Positions 24,754 to 32,486 of a stretch of DNA of 64,000 bases are shown here, one piece after another (the stretch's first letter is position 1; every line of letters begins with the position of its first letter). The translations under genes were made by a program, and so were the position numbers. The notes below the pieces were generated by a model, which was not told the origin of the DNA, ran no database searches, and worked only from the letters and a program-made list of their open reading frames with translations. Where the stretch lies: NCBI GenBank assembly GCA_964404895.1, contig CAYOLV010000001.1, forward strand, positions 62,001 through 126,000, written 5' to 3'. The stretch comes from JBGSUZ01 sp964404895 (lineage in GTDB: Bacteria; Bacillota; Clostridia; Peptostreptococcales; Acidaminobacteraceae).

Positions 24754-24799
24754 AACGCCAAATAATAGGGTCATTTTCCCCATTGTTGGCGTTTTTTTT
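24754..24799 (+). terminator. Terminator after the activator genes
   Basis: AACGCCAA (24754-24761) pairs with TTGGCGTT (24786-24793), extended inside by a GGG/CCCC pairing, and followed by eight T. It separates the regulator unit from the catabolic unit but leaves the enhancer upstream. Confidence 0.85.
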
Positions 24800-24800
24800 A

Positions 24801-24816
24801 TGGCACGATAATTGCG
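24801..24816 (+). promoter_or_regulatory. Sigma-54 (-24/-12) promoter of the GABA operon
   Basis: TGGCACG (24801-24807), 4 bases, then TTGCG (24812-24816): an exact match to the consensus TGGCAC-N5-TTGC. It lies 80 bases upstream of the permease start, with two sigma-54 activator genes immediately before it. Confidence 0.92.
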
Positions 24817-24895
24817 TTAATAAAATATCAAGAGAGTGCTGGGGCGTGAAGATAATTTAGCCCAGTAGTTCTTAAAACGTAGAGGAGGAACACAG

Positions 24896-26347
24896 ATGAG
24901 TCAAGAACGTGAAAGTATGGCAAAGGTAATGGGACGAAGTGACATCTTGGCATTGGCTTTCGGCGCAATGATTGGCTGGGGCTGGGTCGTTCTTGCAGGT
25001 GAATGGGTCAAACAAGCTGGGTGGCTCGGAGCAAGCATTGCTTTTGGTATCGGCGGAATCATGTGTATATTTGTCGGTCTATGTTATGCAGAATTAGTAC
25101 CTATGCTGCCAATGGCAGGTGGGGCAATGGCGTATACCTACAGAGCTTTCGGTTACAAAGGTGCCTGGGTCGCTATCTGGGCTTGTGCATTTGCCTATGT
25201 AGGTGTTGCCGCATGGGAGGGAATTGCCATCGCAACTGCCATCGACTATGTCATACCCATACCCAAACTCTGGCATGTATGGAATGTTGCTGGTTATGAC
25301 GTGTATCTGTCTTGGGCACTGGTCGGAATCCTATCAGGTCTTTACATCAGCTACCTCAACTACAAAGGCGGGAAAAGTGCAGCCACATTCCAAAAAGTTG
25401 CGACTTTAGGCCTAGCCATTGCAGGTGTCGTATTCGTAGCTGGCGCATTTGTGGCAGGCGACCCTGTTCAATACATGGGTGTTGCCGTTACAGGAACAAA
25501 AGGAATAGTAGCCGTGTTGCTTATGGCACCCGCTATGTTTGTCGGATTTGACGTTATTCCTCAGTCCGCAGAAGAGATGAATATTCCTCTCAAAGCCATC
25601 TCAAAAATTTTACTCCTCTCTATTGCACTGGCTTGTTCTTGGTACATTCTTATGTGTATCGGTATTGCCATGGCTGCTCCAGGAGAAGTTCGAGGTGGCG
25701 ATGGTGTAGCAATTGCAGACGCCGCAGCCTTTATGTTTGGAACGCCTCTCATGGGCAAGTTTATGATTGCAGGTGCTTTATGCGGTATTATCACAAGCTG
25801 GAATGGATTCGTCCTCGGCGGTGCAAGAATTCTCTTCGCTATGGGGCGTGCAAAAATGTTGCCACCAATCTTTGGCAAACTTCACCCTAAATACAACTCG
25901 CCTTACGTTTCTATCTTAATTATTGGTACTATCTGCTTCTTCTCACCTCTTCTAGGCAAAAAAGCACTCGTATGGTTTGTAAACGCCAGCGGTCTAGGGG
26001 TTATGGTCACCTACTTAATGTCATGTGCTGCCTTCCTGGTTTTGAGAAAGAAAGAGCCAAACCTTAACAGACCTTATAAAGTACCTAACGGTACATTCAT
26101 CGGTTGGATGGGTGTTCTATGTTCTATAGGATTCATTTTACTCTTCCTTCCAGGCTCTCCTTCTGGTCTTGTATGGCCTTATGAATGGGGATTGGTACTG
26201 GCTTGGGTAGTGTTTGGTGCGGTTCTCGCATTTATGAATAAGAAGACCTATCCAAACGTAACCGCAGCAGAACGTGAAATGTTGATCTATGGGCCAGAAT
26301 ACGCAAGACCTGAGTATTTGAACCCTGAAAAGAAGCAAATAGGATAG
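24896..26347 (+). CDS. APC-family amino acid permease (probable GABA importer)
   Basis: A 483-residue protein with about 12 helices of the APC superfamily. The first helix reads LALAFGAMIGWGWVVLAGEWV, with the GxG-type unwound substrate region; helix 3 onward is glycine-rich. It is the first gene behind the sigma-54 promoter and precedes a GABA transaminase and a 4-hydroxybutyrate dehydrogenase, so GABA is the likely substrate; an antiport role is possible. Ribosome binding site AGAGGAGG. Confidence 0.85.
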   Translation: MSQERESMAKVMGRSDILALAFGAMIGWGWVVLAGEWVKQAGWLGASIAFGIGGIMCIFVGLCYAELVPMLPMAGGAMAYTYRAFGYKGAWVAIWACAFAYVGVAAWEGIAIATAIDYVIPIPKLWHVWNVAGYDVYLSWALVGILSGLYISYLNYKGGKSAATFQKVATLGLAIAGVVFVAGAFVAGDPVQYMGVAVTGTKGIVAVLLMAPAMFVGFDVIPQSAEEMNIPLKAISKILLLSIALACSWYILMCIGIAMAAPGEVRGGDGVAIADAAAFMFGTPLMGKFMIAGALCGIITSWNGFVLGGARILFAMGRAKMLPPIFGKLHPKYNSPYVSILIIGTICFFSPLLGKKALVWFVNASGLGVMVTYLMSCAAFLVLRKKEPNLNRPYKVPNGTFIGWMGVLCSIGFILLFLPGSPSGLVWPYEWGLVLAWVVFGAVLAFMNKKTYPNVTAAEREMLIYGPEYARPEYLNPEKKQIG

Positions 26348-26411
26348 TAAAAGTCAGGTAACTCAAGTTGGGTAACAAACCACATTCACAACTATTTTAG
26401 GAGGTAATAAC

Positions 26412-27806
26412 ATGTCAGATTTACGCAACAGTCTTCCAAAAGTAAGCACAGAATTGCCGGGACCTAGAGCAAAGGTCATCATAGACGCCCGTGGGAAAAA
26501 CGTACCTGTAGGTGTTTCTGGTGGTATTTCCACAGTCATCAGCCACGGTGAAGGTGCTATGTTTGAAGACTTAGACGGCAATGTATTCCTAGATTTTGCA
26601 GGGGGCATCGGCGTTAACAACATCGGCTACAGCCACCCTGAAATTGTAGATGTTATTCAAAAGCAAGCCGCTAAATTTTTACACACCAGCATCAACGTGG
26701 TTCATTATGAGCAATACATCCGTCTTGCTGAGAAATTAAACAGCATGATCCCGGGTCCATTCCCTAAGAAAACCATGTTCGTGAATAGCGGCGCAGAAGC
26801 GGTAGAAAATGCCCTTAAAATTGCTAAAAAATTTACAGGTAGAAATGAAATCGTAACCTTCAACGGTGCTTTCCACGGCCGTACACATATGACAATGGCA
26901 CTTACAAGCAAAGTAAAACCTTACAAATTTGGTTTTGGACCATTCCCAGGTGGGGTTCATAGAGCCGAGTTCCCATACATTTACAGAAGACCAAACGGCA
27001 TCAGCGAAGATCAAGCCATTGCATACTACAAAGACAGATTAGATGCTTTCTTCATGGAACACGTAGATCCAGACGAAGTGGCAGCAATTATCATTGAGCC
27101 AGTTCAAGGTGAAGGCGGTTTCTTACCAGTGCCACTTGAATATGTAGCCTATCTTAGAACCCTTTGTGACAAACACGGCATGCTCCTCATCTGCGACGAA
27201 ATTCAAAGCGGCTATGCAAGAACGGGTAAAATGTTTGCCTGCGACTACTGGGCAGAAGCTGGAATTTATCCAGACATCGTTACCAGTGCAAAATCCATTG
27301 CAGCGGGCTTGCCACTGAGCACCGTAACTGCAAAAGCTGAAGTCATGGATGCAGCACAAGCTGGAGGCATTGGCGGTACTTATTGCGGTAACCCAGTATC
27401 TACAGCGGCGGCTCTCAAAGTCATTGAAATTATGGAAAGAGACGACTACCCTGCAAAAGCACGCCGCATCAACGAAATTTCTATGAAGCGTATGAATGCA
27501 ATGCAGGCAAAATTCCCTGTTATTGGCGATATTAGAGCACTTGGCGCGATGATGGCCATGGAGTTCGTCAAAGATCCTATCACTAAAGAGCCAGCAAAAG
27601 ATGAACTCAAAGCCATCATTAAAGAATGTAATTTGAATGGTCTTGTGGTTTTAGACGCAGGAGTCAGAGGCAACAATATCAGATTCTTAATGCCACTCTG
27701 TTTGACAGAAGCACAACTCAACTGTGGTTTTGATATTATCGAAAATGCAGTTGAAAAAGTTTGTGGCACTGAAACGGTTGTTATGAGTGAAAGTGTGTCC
27801 AAATGA
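26412..27806 (+). CDS. gabT: 4-aminobutyrate aminotransferase
   Basis: A 464-residue class-III, PLP-dependent transaminase. Seen are FLDFAGGIGVNNIGYSHPE (about 60-78), NSGAEAVENALKIAKKFTGR, the GAFHGRT block, the PLP-binding CDEIQSGYARTG (about 260-271) and the Schiff-base lysine in TSAKSIAAGLP. It moves the amino group of GABA to 2-oxoglutarate (or pyruvate), giving succinate semialdehyde. The next gene, overlapping by 4 bases, encodes the enzyme that reduces this product, which fixes the substrate well. A related omega-amino acid is the alternative. Confidence 0.9.
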   Translation: MSDLRNSLPKVSTELPGPRAKVIIDARGKNVPVGVSGGISTVISHGEGAMFEDLDGNVFLDFAGGIGVNNIGYSHPEIVDVIQKQAAKFLHTSINVVHYEQYIRLAEKLNSMIPGPFPKKTMFVNSGAEAVENALKIAKKFTGRNEIVTFNGAFHGRTHMTMALTSKVKPYKFGFGPFPGGVHRAEFPYIYRRPNGISEDQAIAYYKDRLDAFFMEHVDPDEVAAIIIEPVQGEGGFLPVPLEYVAYLRTLCDKHGMLLICDEIQSGYARTGKMFACDYWAEAGIYPDIVTSAKSIAAGLPLSTVTAKAEVMDAAQAGGIGGTYCGNPVSTAAALKVIEIMERDDYPAKARRINEISMKRMNAMQAKFPVIGDIRALGAMMAMEFVKDPITKEPAKDELKAIIKECNLNGLVVLDAGVRGNNIRFLMPLCLTEAQLNCGFDIIENAVEKVCGTETVVMSESVSK

Positions 27807-28918
27807 AGCTGTTTAAGTTGCCAACCCAAGTTCACAAGTTTCAGGAGTTTAAGGCATTTGCAGATGAATTTCAAATAGGGGAAGGGGACTTGGTGCTCAC
27901 CCACCAGTTTATATTCGACCCCTTCATGAAAAACCTTTCTCTCCAAGCCGATTTTTTAATGCAAGAAACATACGGCGTCGGCGAACCTTCCGATGAGATG
28001 ATTGACAAAATCATGGCCGACATTAAAGGAAAGCCTTACAAACGCATCATTGCCATAGGTGGTGGTACGGTTATAGATATTGCAAAGCTCTTAATTTTTA
28101 ACGAACTTGGCGACACCCTCGCCATGTTTAAAAGAAGAGTCCCTTTGGTTAAGAATAAATCTTTAATCATTGTGCCGACAACTTGTGGCACAGGCAGTGA
28201 AGTCACCAACATTTCAATTGTGGAACTGAAGTCGAAGCAGACTAAAATGGGTCTAGCGGTAGACGAAATGTATCCAGAATTTGCAGTGCTCATACCAGAA
28301 CTGATCAATGGATTGCCATATAAGTTCTTTGTATATAGTTCAATTGATGCTTTAATTCACGGAATAGAGTCGTATGTGTCACCCAATGCCAATTCATATA
28401 CGAAAATGTTCAGCTTAATTTCAGCAGAAATGATTCTAAAGGGCTATATGGCTCTGGTTGAAAAGGGAGAGGATCATCGGTTTGCCATTATGGAAGACTT
28501 TGTCGTGGGCAGTAACTATGCCGGAATTTCTTTTGGAAATGCCGGAGTGGGGGCCGTCCATGCCATGTCCTACCCCCTTGGTGGAACCTATCATGTCCCT
28601 CATGGAGAAGCTAATTATCAGTTCTTCACAGAAGTTTTTAAAACGTATCAACGCTTAAAGCCAGAAGGCAACATCAAAGAGCTCAATCTTTTTCTCTCCG
28701 ATGTCCTAAAGGTTAAACCTGAGAATGTCTTTGAAGCCATTGAAATATTACTGGACAAACTTCTCAGTAAAAAACCCCTGCGAGAATACGGCATGAAGCC
28801 TGAAGAAATTGAAAGCTTCACTGACTCCGTACTAGAAAAGCAGCAAAGATTATTGAATAACAATTATGTGCCATTTTCCAGAGAAGTCATCAAAGAAATT
28901 TACAGTGCTCTGTACTAG
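27803..28918 (+). CDS. 4hbD: 4-hydroxybutyrate dehydrogenase (iron-containing alcohol dehydrogenase family)
   Basis: A 371-residue group III Fe-ADH that reduces succinate semialdehyde to 4-hydroxybutyrate with NADH. I recognise the sequence as close to Clostridium kluyveri 4HbD: GVGEPSDEMI, GGGTVIDIAK (nucleotide site), PLVKNKSLIIVPTTCGTGSE, YKFFVYSSIDALIH and HAMSYPLGGTYHVPHGEAN, which carries metal-binding His residues. It overlaps gabT (ATGA). The later steps (CoA transferase, 4-hydroxybutyryl-CoA dehydratase) are not in the window. Confidence 0.92.
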   Translation: MKLFKLPTQVHKFQEFKAFADEFQIGEGDLVLTHQFIFDPFMKNLSLQADFLMQETYGVGEPSDEMIDKIMADIKGKPYKRIIAIGGGTVIDIAKLLIFNELGDTLAMFKRRVPLVKNKSLIIVPTTCGTGSEVTNISIVELKSKQTKMGLAVDEMYPEFAVLIPELINGLPYKFFVYSSIDALIHGIESYVSPNANSYTKMFSLISAEMILKGYMALVEKGEDHRFAIMEDFVVGSNYAGISFGNAGVGAVHAMSYPLGGTYHVPHGEANYQFFTEVFKTYQRLKPEGNIKELNLFLSDVLKVKPENVFEAIEILLDKLLSKKPLREYGMKPEEIESFTDSVLEKQQRLLNNNYVPFSREVIKEIYSALY

Positions 28919-29011
28919 GGAAACTGAGAAGTTTCCTCAGAAAGAGACCAGAAAAGTCACACATTAAGCCTTACACCCCAAAGGTTTAAGAAGTACACCA
29001 TCTACCCAAAG

Positions 29012-29048
29012 AGAAGCCTCTCCTAAATCCCACAGGAGGGGCTTTTCT
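29012..29048 (+). terminator. Terminator after the GABA operon
   Basis: AGAAGCCTCTCCT (29012-29024) pairs with AGGAGGGGCTTTTCT (29034-29048) with one mismatch/bulge; the T-rich 3' arm serves as tract. Confidence 0.75.
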
Positions 29049-29198
29049 GAATGTATATATAAGATTTTTTGATTTGATAATTTATGACAATATGACTATA
29101 ATATAACTTATCAAAGGACGTATTCAAGAGCATATAGGATTTTGCCAATAACATTGGGACGAGAAAGATTGTGACAGACACATAATGAGGTGGTAAAG

Positions 29199-31670
29199 GT
29201 GAGCAAAAGTTTAAACAATCAAATTTTATATTTTCCAGACCGCATCACCAATGCCATGAAACGGATAACTGACTATCCACTCACAATCGTAGAGGCACCA
29301 ATGGGCTATGGCAAAAGCAGTGCCGTTTGGAATGCTTTAAAAGAATCAGATGCTCAAACGATTTGGATCACCATTGAAGAAGAAATGGTGGGCAGTTTTT
29401 GGGGTGAAATTTGTAACGGCTTAGAAACGGTTAATAAAGAAGTGGCGGTTGCCCTATCTGAAATTGGATTTCCAAAAAATCAGCAAGCGAGGCAAGAGGC
29501 ACTGGTCCTTATTCAGAGAGCCAAGCTAGAAAGCCGAACGGTGATTGTACTAGACGGCTATCACTTAATCGGTGGGGATACGTTGAATAAGTTAATCCAA
29601 TTAATGGCAGTTAAGGAAATTCGAAATTTACATATTGTATTGCTAACACGCTATATTGACATGAAAAATACAGATGAGTTGACCATGAAGGGTTACTTAT
29701 ATTATTTGAAAAAGAAAATTTTTGAGTTGACGCCTCAGGAAATAAAAAAATATTATAACCTCTGTGGTGTTAATTTAAACGAGACAGAAACACATAAGCT
29801 TTTAAAAATGACAGAAGGTTGGTATATGGGCCTTAATATACTCCTGTCAAAATATAAAAAACAGGAACTACAGGAACCTCAAGTCGATGTAGAAAGCCTA
29901 ATTGAGAATACCATTATGGCTGCTTATTCTAATGAAATGAAAGTTTTGCTAGAGTCCGTCTGTTTTCTTCATGAGTTTGACAAAGAACAAGCTATTCTCA
30001 TGAGCGGCAACGAGAACGCTGTCCAATTATTAGAAGAAATTATTTTAAAAAATGGGTTCATGAATTATGATAAAAAAACTCAAAAATATCAACTGCATCA
30101 TATCGTTTCAAAATATTTACAACAAAATTTTAATCAGAGAGAATTGGTTTACCGAATTCCCTTTTATCAAAGAATTGCACAATACCATTTCAAGAAGGGC
30201 AACTATACCGAAGCCATGTCCTACTTCTATTTAATGGGCAACTTTGAACAATTATTTGCTGCAGTAGAAGGAGATCGGGGACACAGTATACATAATTACA
30301 ACCAAGAGATTTTCATCGGCTATTTTGAAGAGGCTTCTAAAGAAGTAAGACTTAAACACCCAATAGCCATGTTAATCTATGCCATATGCTTGTTTTCGTT
30401 CAATGAAATGGAGCGTTTTGCCACTGTATGCATCGAATTTGAAGAGGCTTTAGAAGTAGATCAAGCCTTAGATCAAGAGAGTTTAGCAGAACTCAGAGGG
30501 GAATATGAGATCCTCCTAACCTTTACAAAGTATAACGACATTAAAAAAATGCTGGAGCATATTAAAAAAGCAGAGCGTCTATTGACACGTCCCGTTAGAT
30601 TTTTAGATACACAAAGCAGTTGGACCTTTAATTCGCCCTCAATCCTGTATATGTTTTACAGAGAAACTGGAACTTTGTTGGAAGAGGTAGAAAATTTAAA
30701 AGAGGCAATGCCCGTCTATAGAAAGTTGACTGACGGACACGGTGCTGGAAGTGAAGCCGTTATGGAAGCGGAATACTATTATAGTCACGGCGATTTTGAA
30801 AGTGCAGAAATTTTATTAAACAAAGCCTTATACCCTGCAAATCGCAATGGTCAAAATGATATTGTCATTTGTGCCCTATTCCTAAATGTAAAAATAGCAA
30901 TCAGTAAAGGACATTTTGATGTCGCTTTTGATAATATTCAGAAAATGTATGAAAAGGTAAATACAGAAAAATGGAGTGGTCTCTACCAAACCATCGACTT
31001 GTGTCAAGGCTGGCTCTATGCAAGCCTTGGACAATATGACAAAATGCCATCTTGGATTAGCGAAGGGGACTTGGACGCCAGTAAACTGTACTTCCCCACA
31101 CAGCCTTACTATAAAATGATTTATGGAAAGGCTTTGCTGATTCATGGAGAATATTTAAAAATACTGGGTATTTCTGAAGAACTTATTGAAGAAAGTTCTT
31201 TTTATCCCAATATTTTAAGCTTGATTTACATTCATATCTATATAGCAGCGGCAAACTATCAAATTCATCGCGTAAACGATGGAAAGTTTGCTGTGAAAAA
31301 AGCATTGGATTTTGCCATGGCTGATCGGGTGTATATGCCATTTGTAGAAAACTATGAATACATCAAACCCTTATTAGAAGAAGTAATGGTGGAAGGCCTT
31401 TACCAACAAGAGATTCAGACCATTTTAAAAATAGCAAAACCCTATCGAGGATCCATTGACCATATAAAAAGTCAGTACTTTGCCAATAGTAAACCCGTAC
31501 TGACAGACCGAGAAAAAGAGATTGCAATGTTAGCTTCAACAGGAATGACCAACAAAGAAATTGGCATACAGCTTTTTATCAGCACAAACACTGTAAAAAT
31601 GGCATTGAAAAGCATTTTTACAAAGTTGTCTATCAATAATAGAGCTTTATTGAAACAATATTTTTCATAA
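29199..31670 (+). CDS. Large MalT-type LuxR-family transcriptional activator
   Basis: An 823-residue regulator: N-terminal P-loop STAND ATPase (VEAPMGYGKSSAVW near residues 35-48; VIVLDGYHLI Walker B near 113), a helical middle with TPR-like repeats (about 330-740) and a C-terminal LuxR helix-turn-helix (LTDREKEIAMLASTGMTNKE; NTVKMALKSIF, from about 766). This is the MalT layout, where an inducer and ATP drive oligomers. I take the GTG at 29199 after GAGGTGG. It lies directly upstream of the tail-collar and surface-protein genes and could control them; inducer unknown. Confidence 0.85.
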   Translation: MSKSLNNQILYFPDRITNAMKRITDYPLTIVEAPMGYGKSSAVWNALKESDAQTIWITIEEEMVGSFWGEICNGLETVNKEVAVALSEIGFPKNQQARQEALVLIQRAKLESRTVIVLDGYHLIGGDTLNKLIQLMAVKEIRNLHIVLLTRYIDMKNTDELTMKGYLYYLKKKIFELTPQEIKKYYNLCGVNLNETETHKLLKMTEGWYMGLNILLSKYKKQELQEPQVDVESLIENTIMAAYSNEMKVLLESVCFLHEFDKEQAILMSGNENAVQLLEEIILKNGFMNYDKKTQKYQLHHIVSKYLQQNFNQRELVYRIPFYQRIAQYHFKKGNYTEAMSYFYLMGNFEQLFAAVEGDRGHSIHNYNQEIFIGYFEEASKEVRLKHPIAMLIYAICLFSFNEMERFATVCIEFEEALEVDQALDQESLAELRGEYEILLTFTKYNDIKKMLEHIKKAERLLTRPVRFLDTQSSWTFNSPSILYMFYRETGTLLEEVENLKEAMPVYRKLTDGHGAGSEAVMEAEYYYSHGDFESAEILLNKALYPANRNGQNDIVICALFLNVKIAISKGHFDVAFDNIQKMYEKVNTEKWSGLYQTIDLCQGWLYASLGQYDKMPSWISEGDLDASKLYFPTQPYYKMIYGKALLIHGEYLKILGISEELIEESSFYPNILSLIYIHIYIAAANYQIHRVNDGKFAVKKALDFAMADRVYMPFVENYEYIKPLLEEVMVEGLYQQEIQTILKIAKPYRGSIDHIKSQYFANSKPVLTDREKEIAMLASTGMTNKEIGIQLFISTNTVKMALKSIFTKLSINNRALLKQYFS

Positions 31671-31672
31671 AG

Positions 31673-31689
31673 ACTACCCACTGGGTAGT
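31673..31689. promoter_or_regulatory. Tight palindrome after the LuxR gene
   Basis: ACTACCCA and TGGGTAGT (31673-31689) are perfect inverse repeats with one base between, starting 2 bases after the stop. The loop is too short for a good RNA hairpin, so a protein-binding site is possible. Confidence 0.35.
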
Positions 31690-31699
31690 TTGGTTAGTA

Positions 31700-31735
31700 A
31701 AAAACCCACGATATAATATATATAGTGGGTTTTTC
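31700..31735 (+). terminator. Terminator after the MalT-type regulator gene
   Basis: AAAAACCCAC (ending 31709) pairs with GTGGGTTTTT (31725-31734) around a 15-base AT-only loop, with T-tract. Confidence 0.8.
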
Positions 31736-31825
31736 TGTTAAATGAACACCAATAATAAACAGATATTAAAAAAATATCTGACATTTAATTTTAAGCAAAA
31801 ACACAAAAAAAATGGAGGTAAGAAG

Positions 31826-32074
31826 ATGGATATTGATTACTTTTTAGGCGGAATTGTATTGTTCCCTTACAACTTTGTTCCAAGTGGTTGGATGGCATGT
31901 CAAGGGCAAGAGCTTCAAATCAATCAGTACAACGCGTTGTACGCATTGATTGGTATTAAATTCGGCGGTAACGGCACGACAACTTTCAAATTGCCAGACT
32001 TAAGAGGTGCAGAACCAATCCCGAACATGATGTATTGTATTGCAATGACAGGTATTTTCCCTTCAAGACAATAG
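31826..32074 (+). CDS. Minimal tail-collar (microcystin-dependent-protein-like) protein 1
   Basis: An 82-residue protein that is almost only a phage Tail Collar domain: GGIVLFPYNFVPSGWMACQG, NQYNALYALIG, FGGNGTTTFKLPDLRG. It then goes straight into YCIAMTGIFPSR, the ending of MdpB-type proteins (normally ...NFIIALQGIFPSR). The usual 80-100 residues between the two parts are missing. The ATG at 31826 has TGGAGG upstream; no signal peptide. It is followed 82 bases later by a paralogue. Tail-collar domains occur in tail fibres and in non-phage bacterial proteins; function unknown. Confidence 0.8.
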   Translation: MDIDYFLGGIVLFPYNFVPSGWMACQGQELQINQYNALYALIGIKFGGNGTTTFKLPDLRGAEPIPNMMYCIAMTGIFPSRQ

Positions 32075-32156
32075 TCAAAACGAATTAAGTTTAATTTCTG
32101 AAAAGAATGTTAAGGTAATTTCAAAAACTCTAACTCATTTTAGGAGGTCATTTTTT

Positions 32157-32399
32157 ATGGATTATTACATAGGCGGAATTGTACTTTTTCCTTACGGTTA
32201 TGCCCCATACGGTTGGGCACTCTGTGATGGTACAGTTTATACCGTTAATCAGTATCAAGCTTTATATTCATTACTTGGACAAAGATTTGGCGGAAATGGT
32301 AGCACGACCTTTGCAGTACCAAATCTAATGGGTGCAGAACCTATACCAAATATGAATTATTATATCTGCATGCAAGGCCTTTACCCATCAAGAGGTTAA
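32157..32399 (+). CDS. Minimal tail-collar (microcystin-dependent-protein-like) protein 2
   Basis: An 80-residue paralogue of the preceding protein: GGIVLFPYGYAPYGWALCDG, NQYQALYSLLG, FGGNGSTTFAVPNLMG, GAEPIPNM and YYICMQGLYPSRG. About half of the residues are identical to copy 1, including the joint GAEPIPNM that replaces the missing middle part in both. So the short form is a stable design and not a truncation. Ribosome binding site TAGGAGGTCA. No signal peptide. Probably co-transcribed with its paralogue and with the discoidin-like gene that follows. Confidence 0.8.
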   Translation: MDYYIGGIVLFPYGYAPYGWALCDGTVYTVNQYQALYSLLGQRFGGNGSTTFAVPNLMGAEPIPNMNYYICMQGLYPSRG

Positions 32400-32486
32400 T
32401 AGATTATATCAAAGAGTGAACGACTGCTTAGAAAATAAAATAATCAAAATATTAATTTGTTTTGAGTGGAAAGGATGGATTTAATA

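Noticed and set aside
31826..32399. Prophage called from tail-collar proteins
   Set aside because: No capsid, portal, terminase, tail-tube, lysis or integrase gene anywhere in the window, and the neighbours are bacterial surface and regulatory genes.
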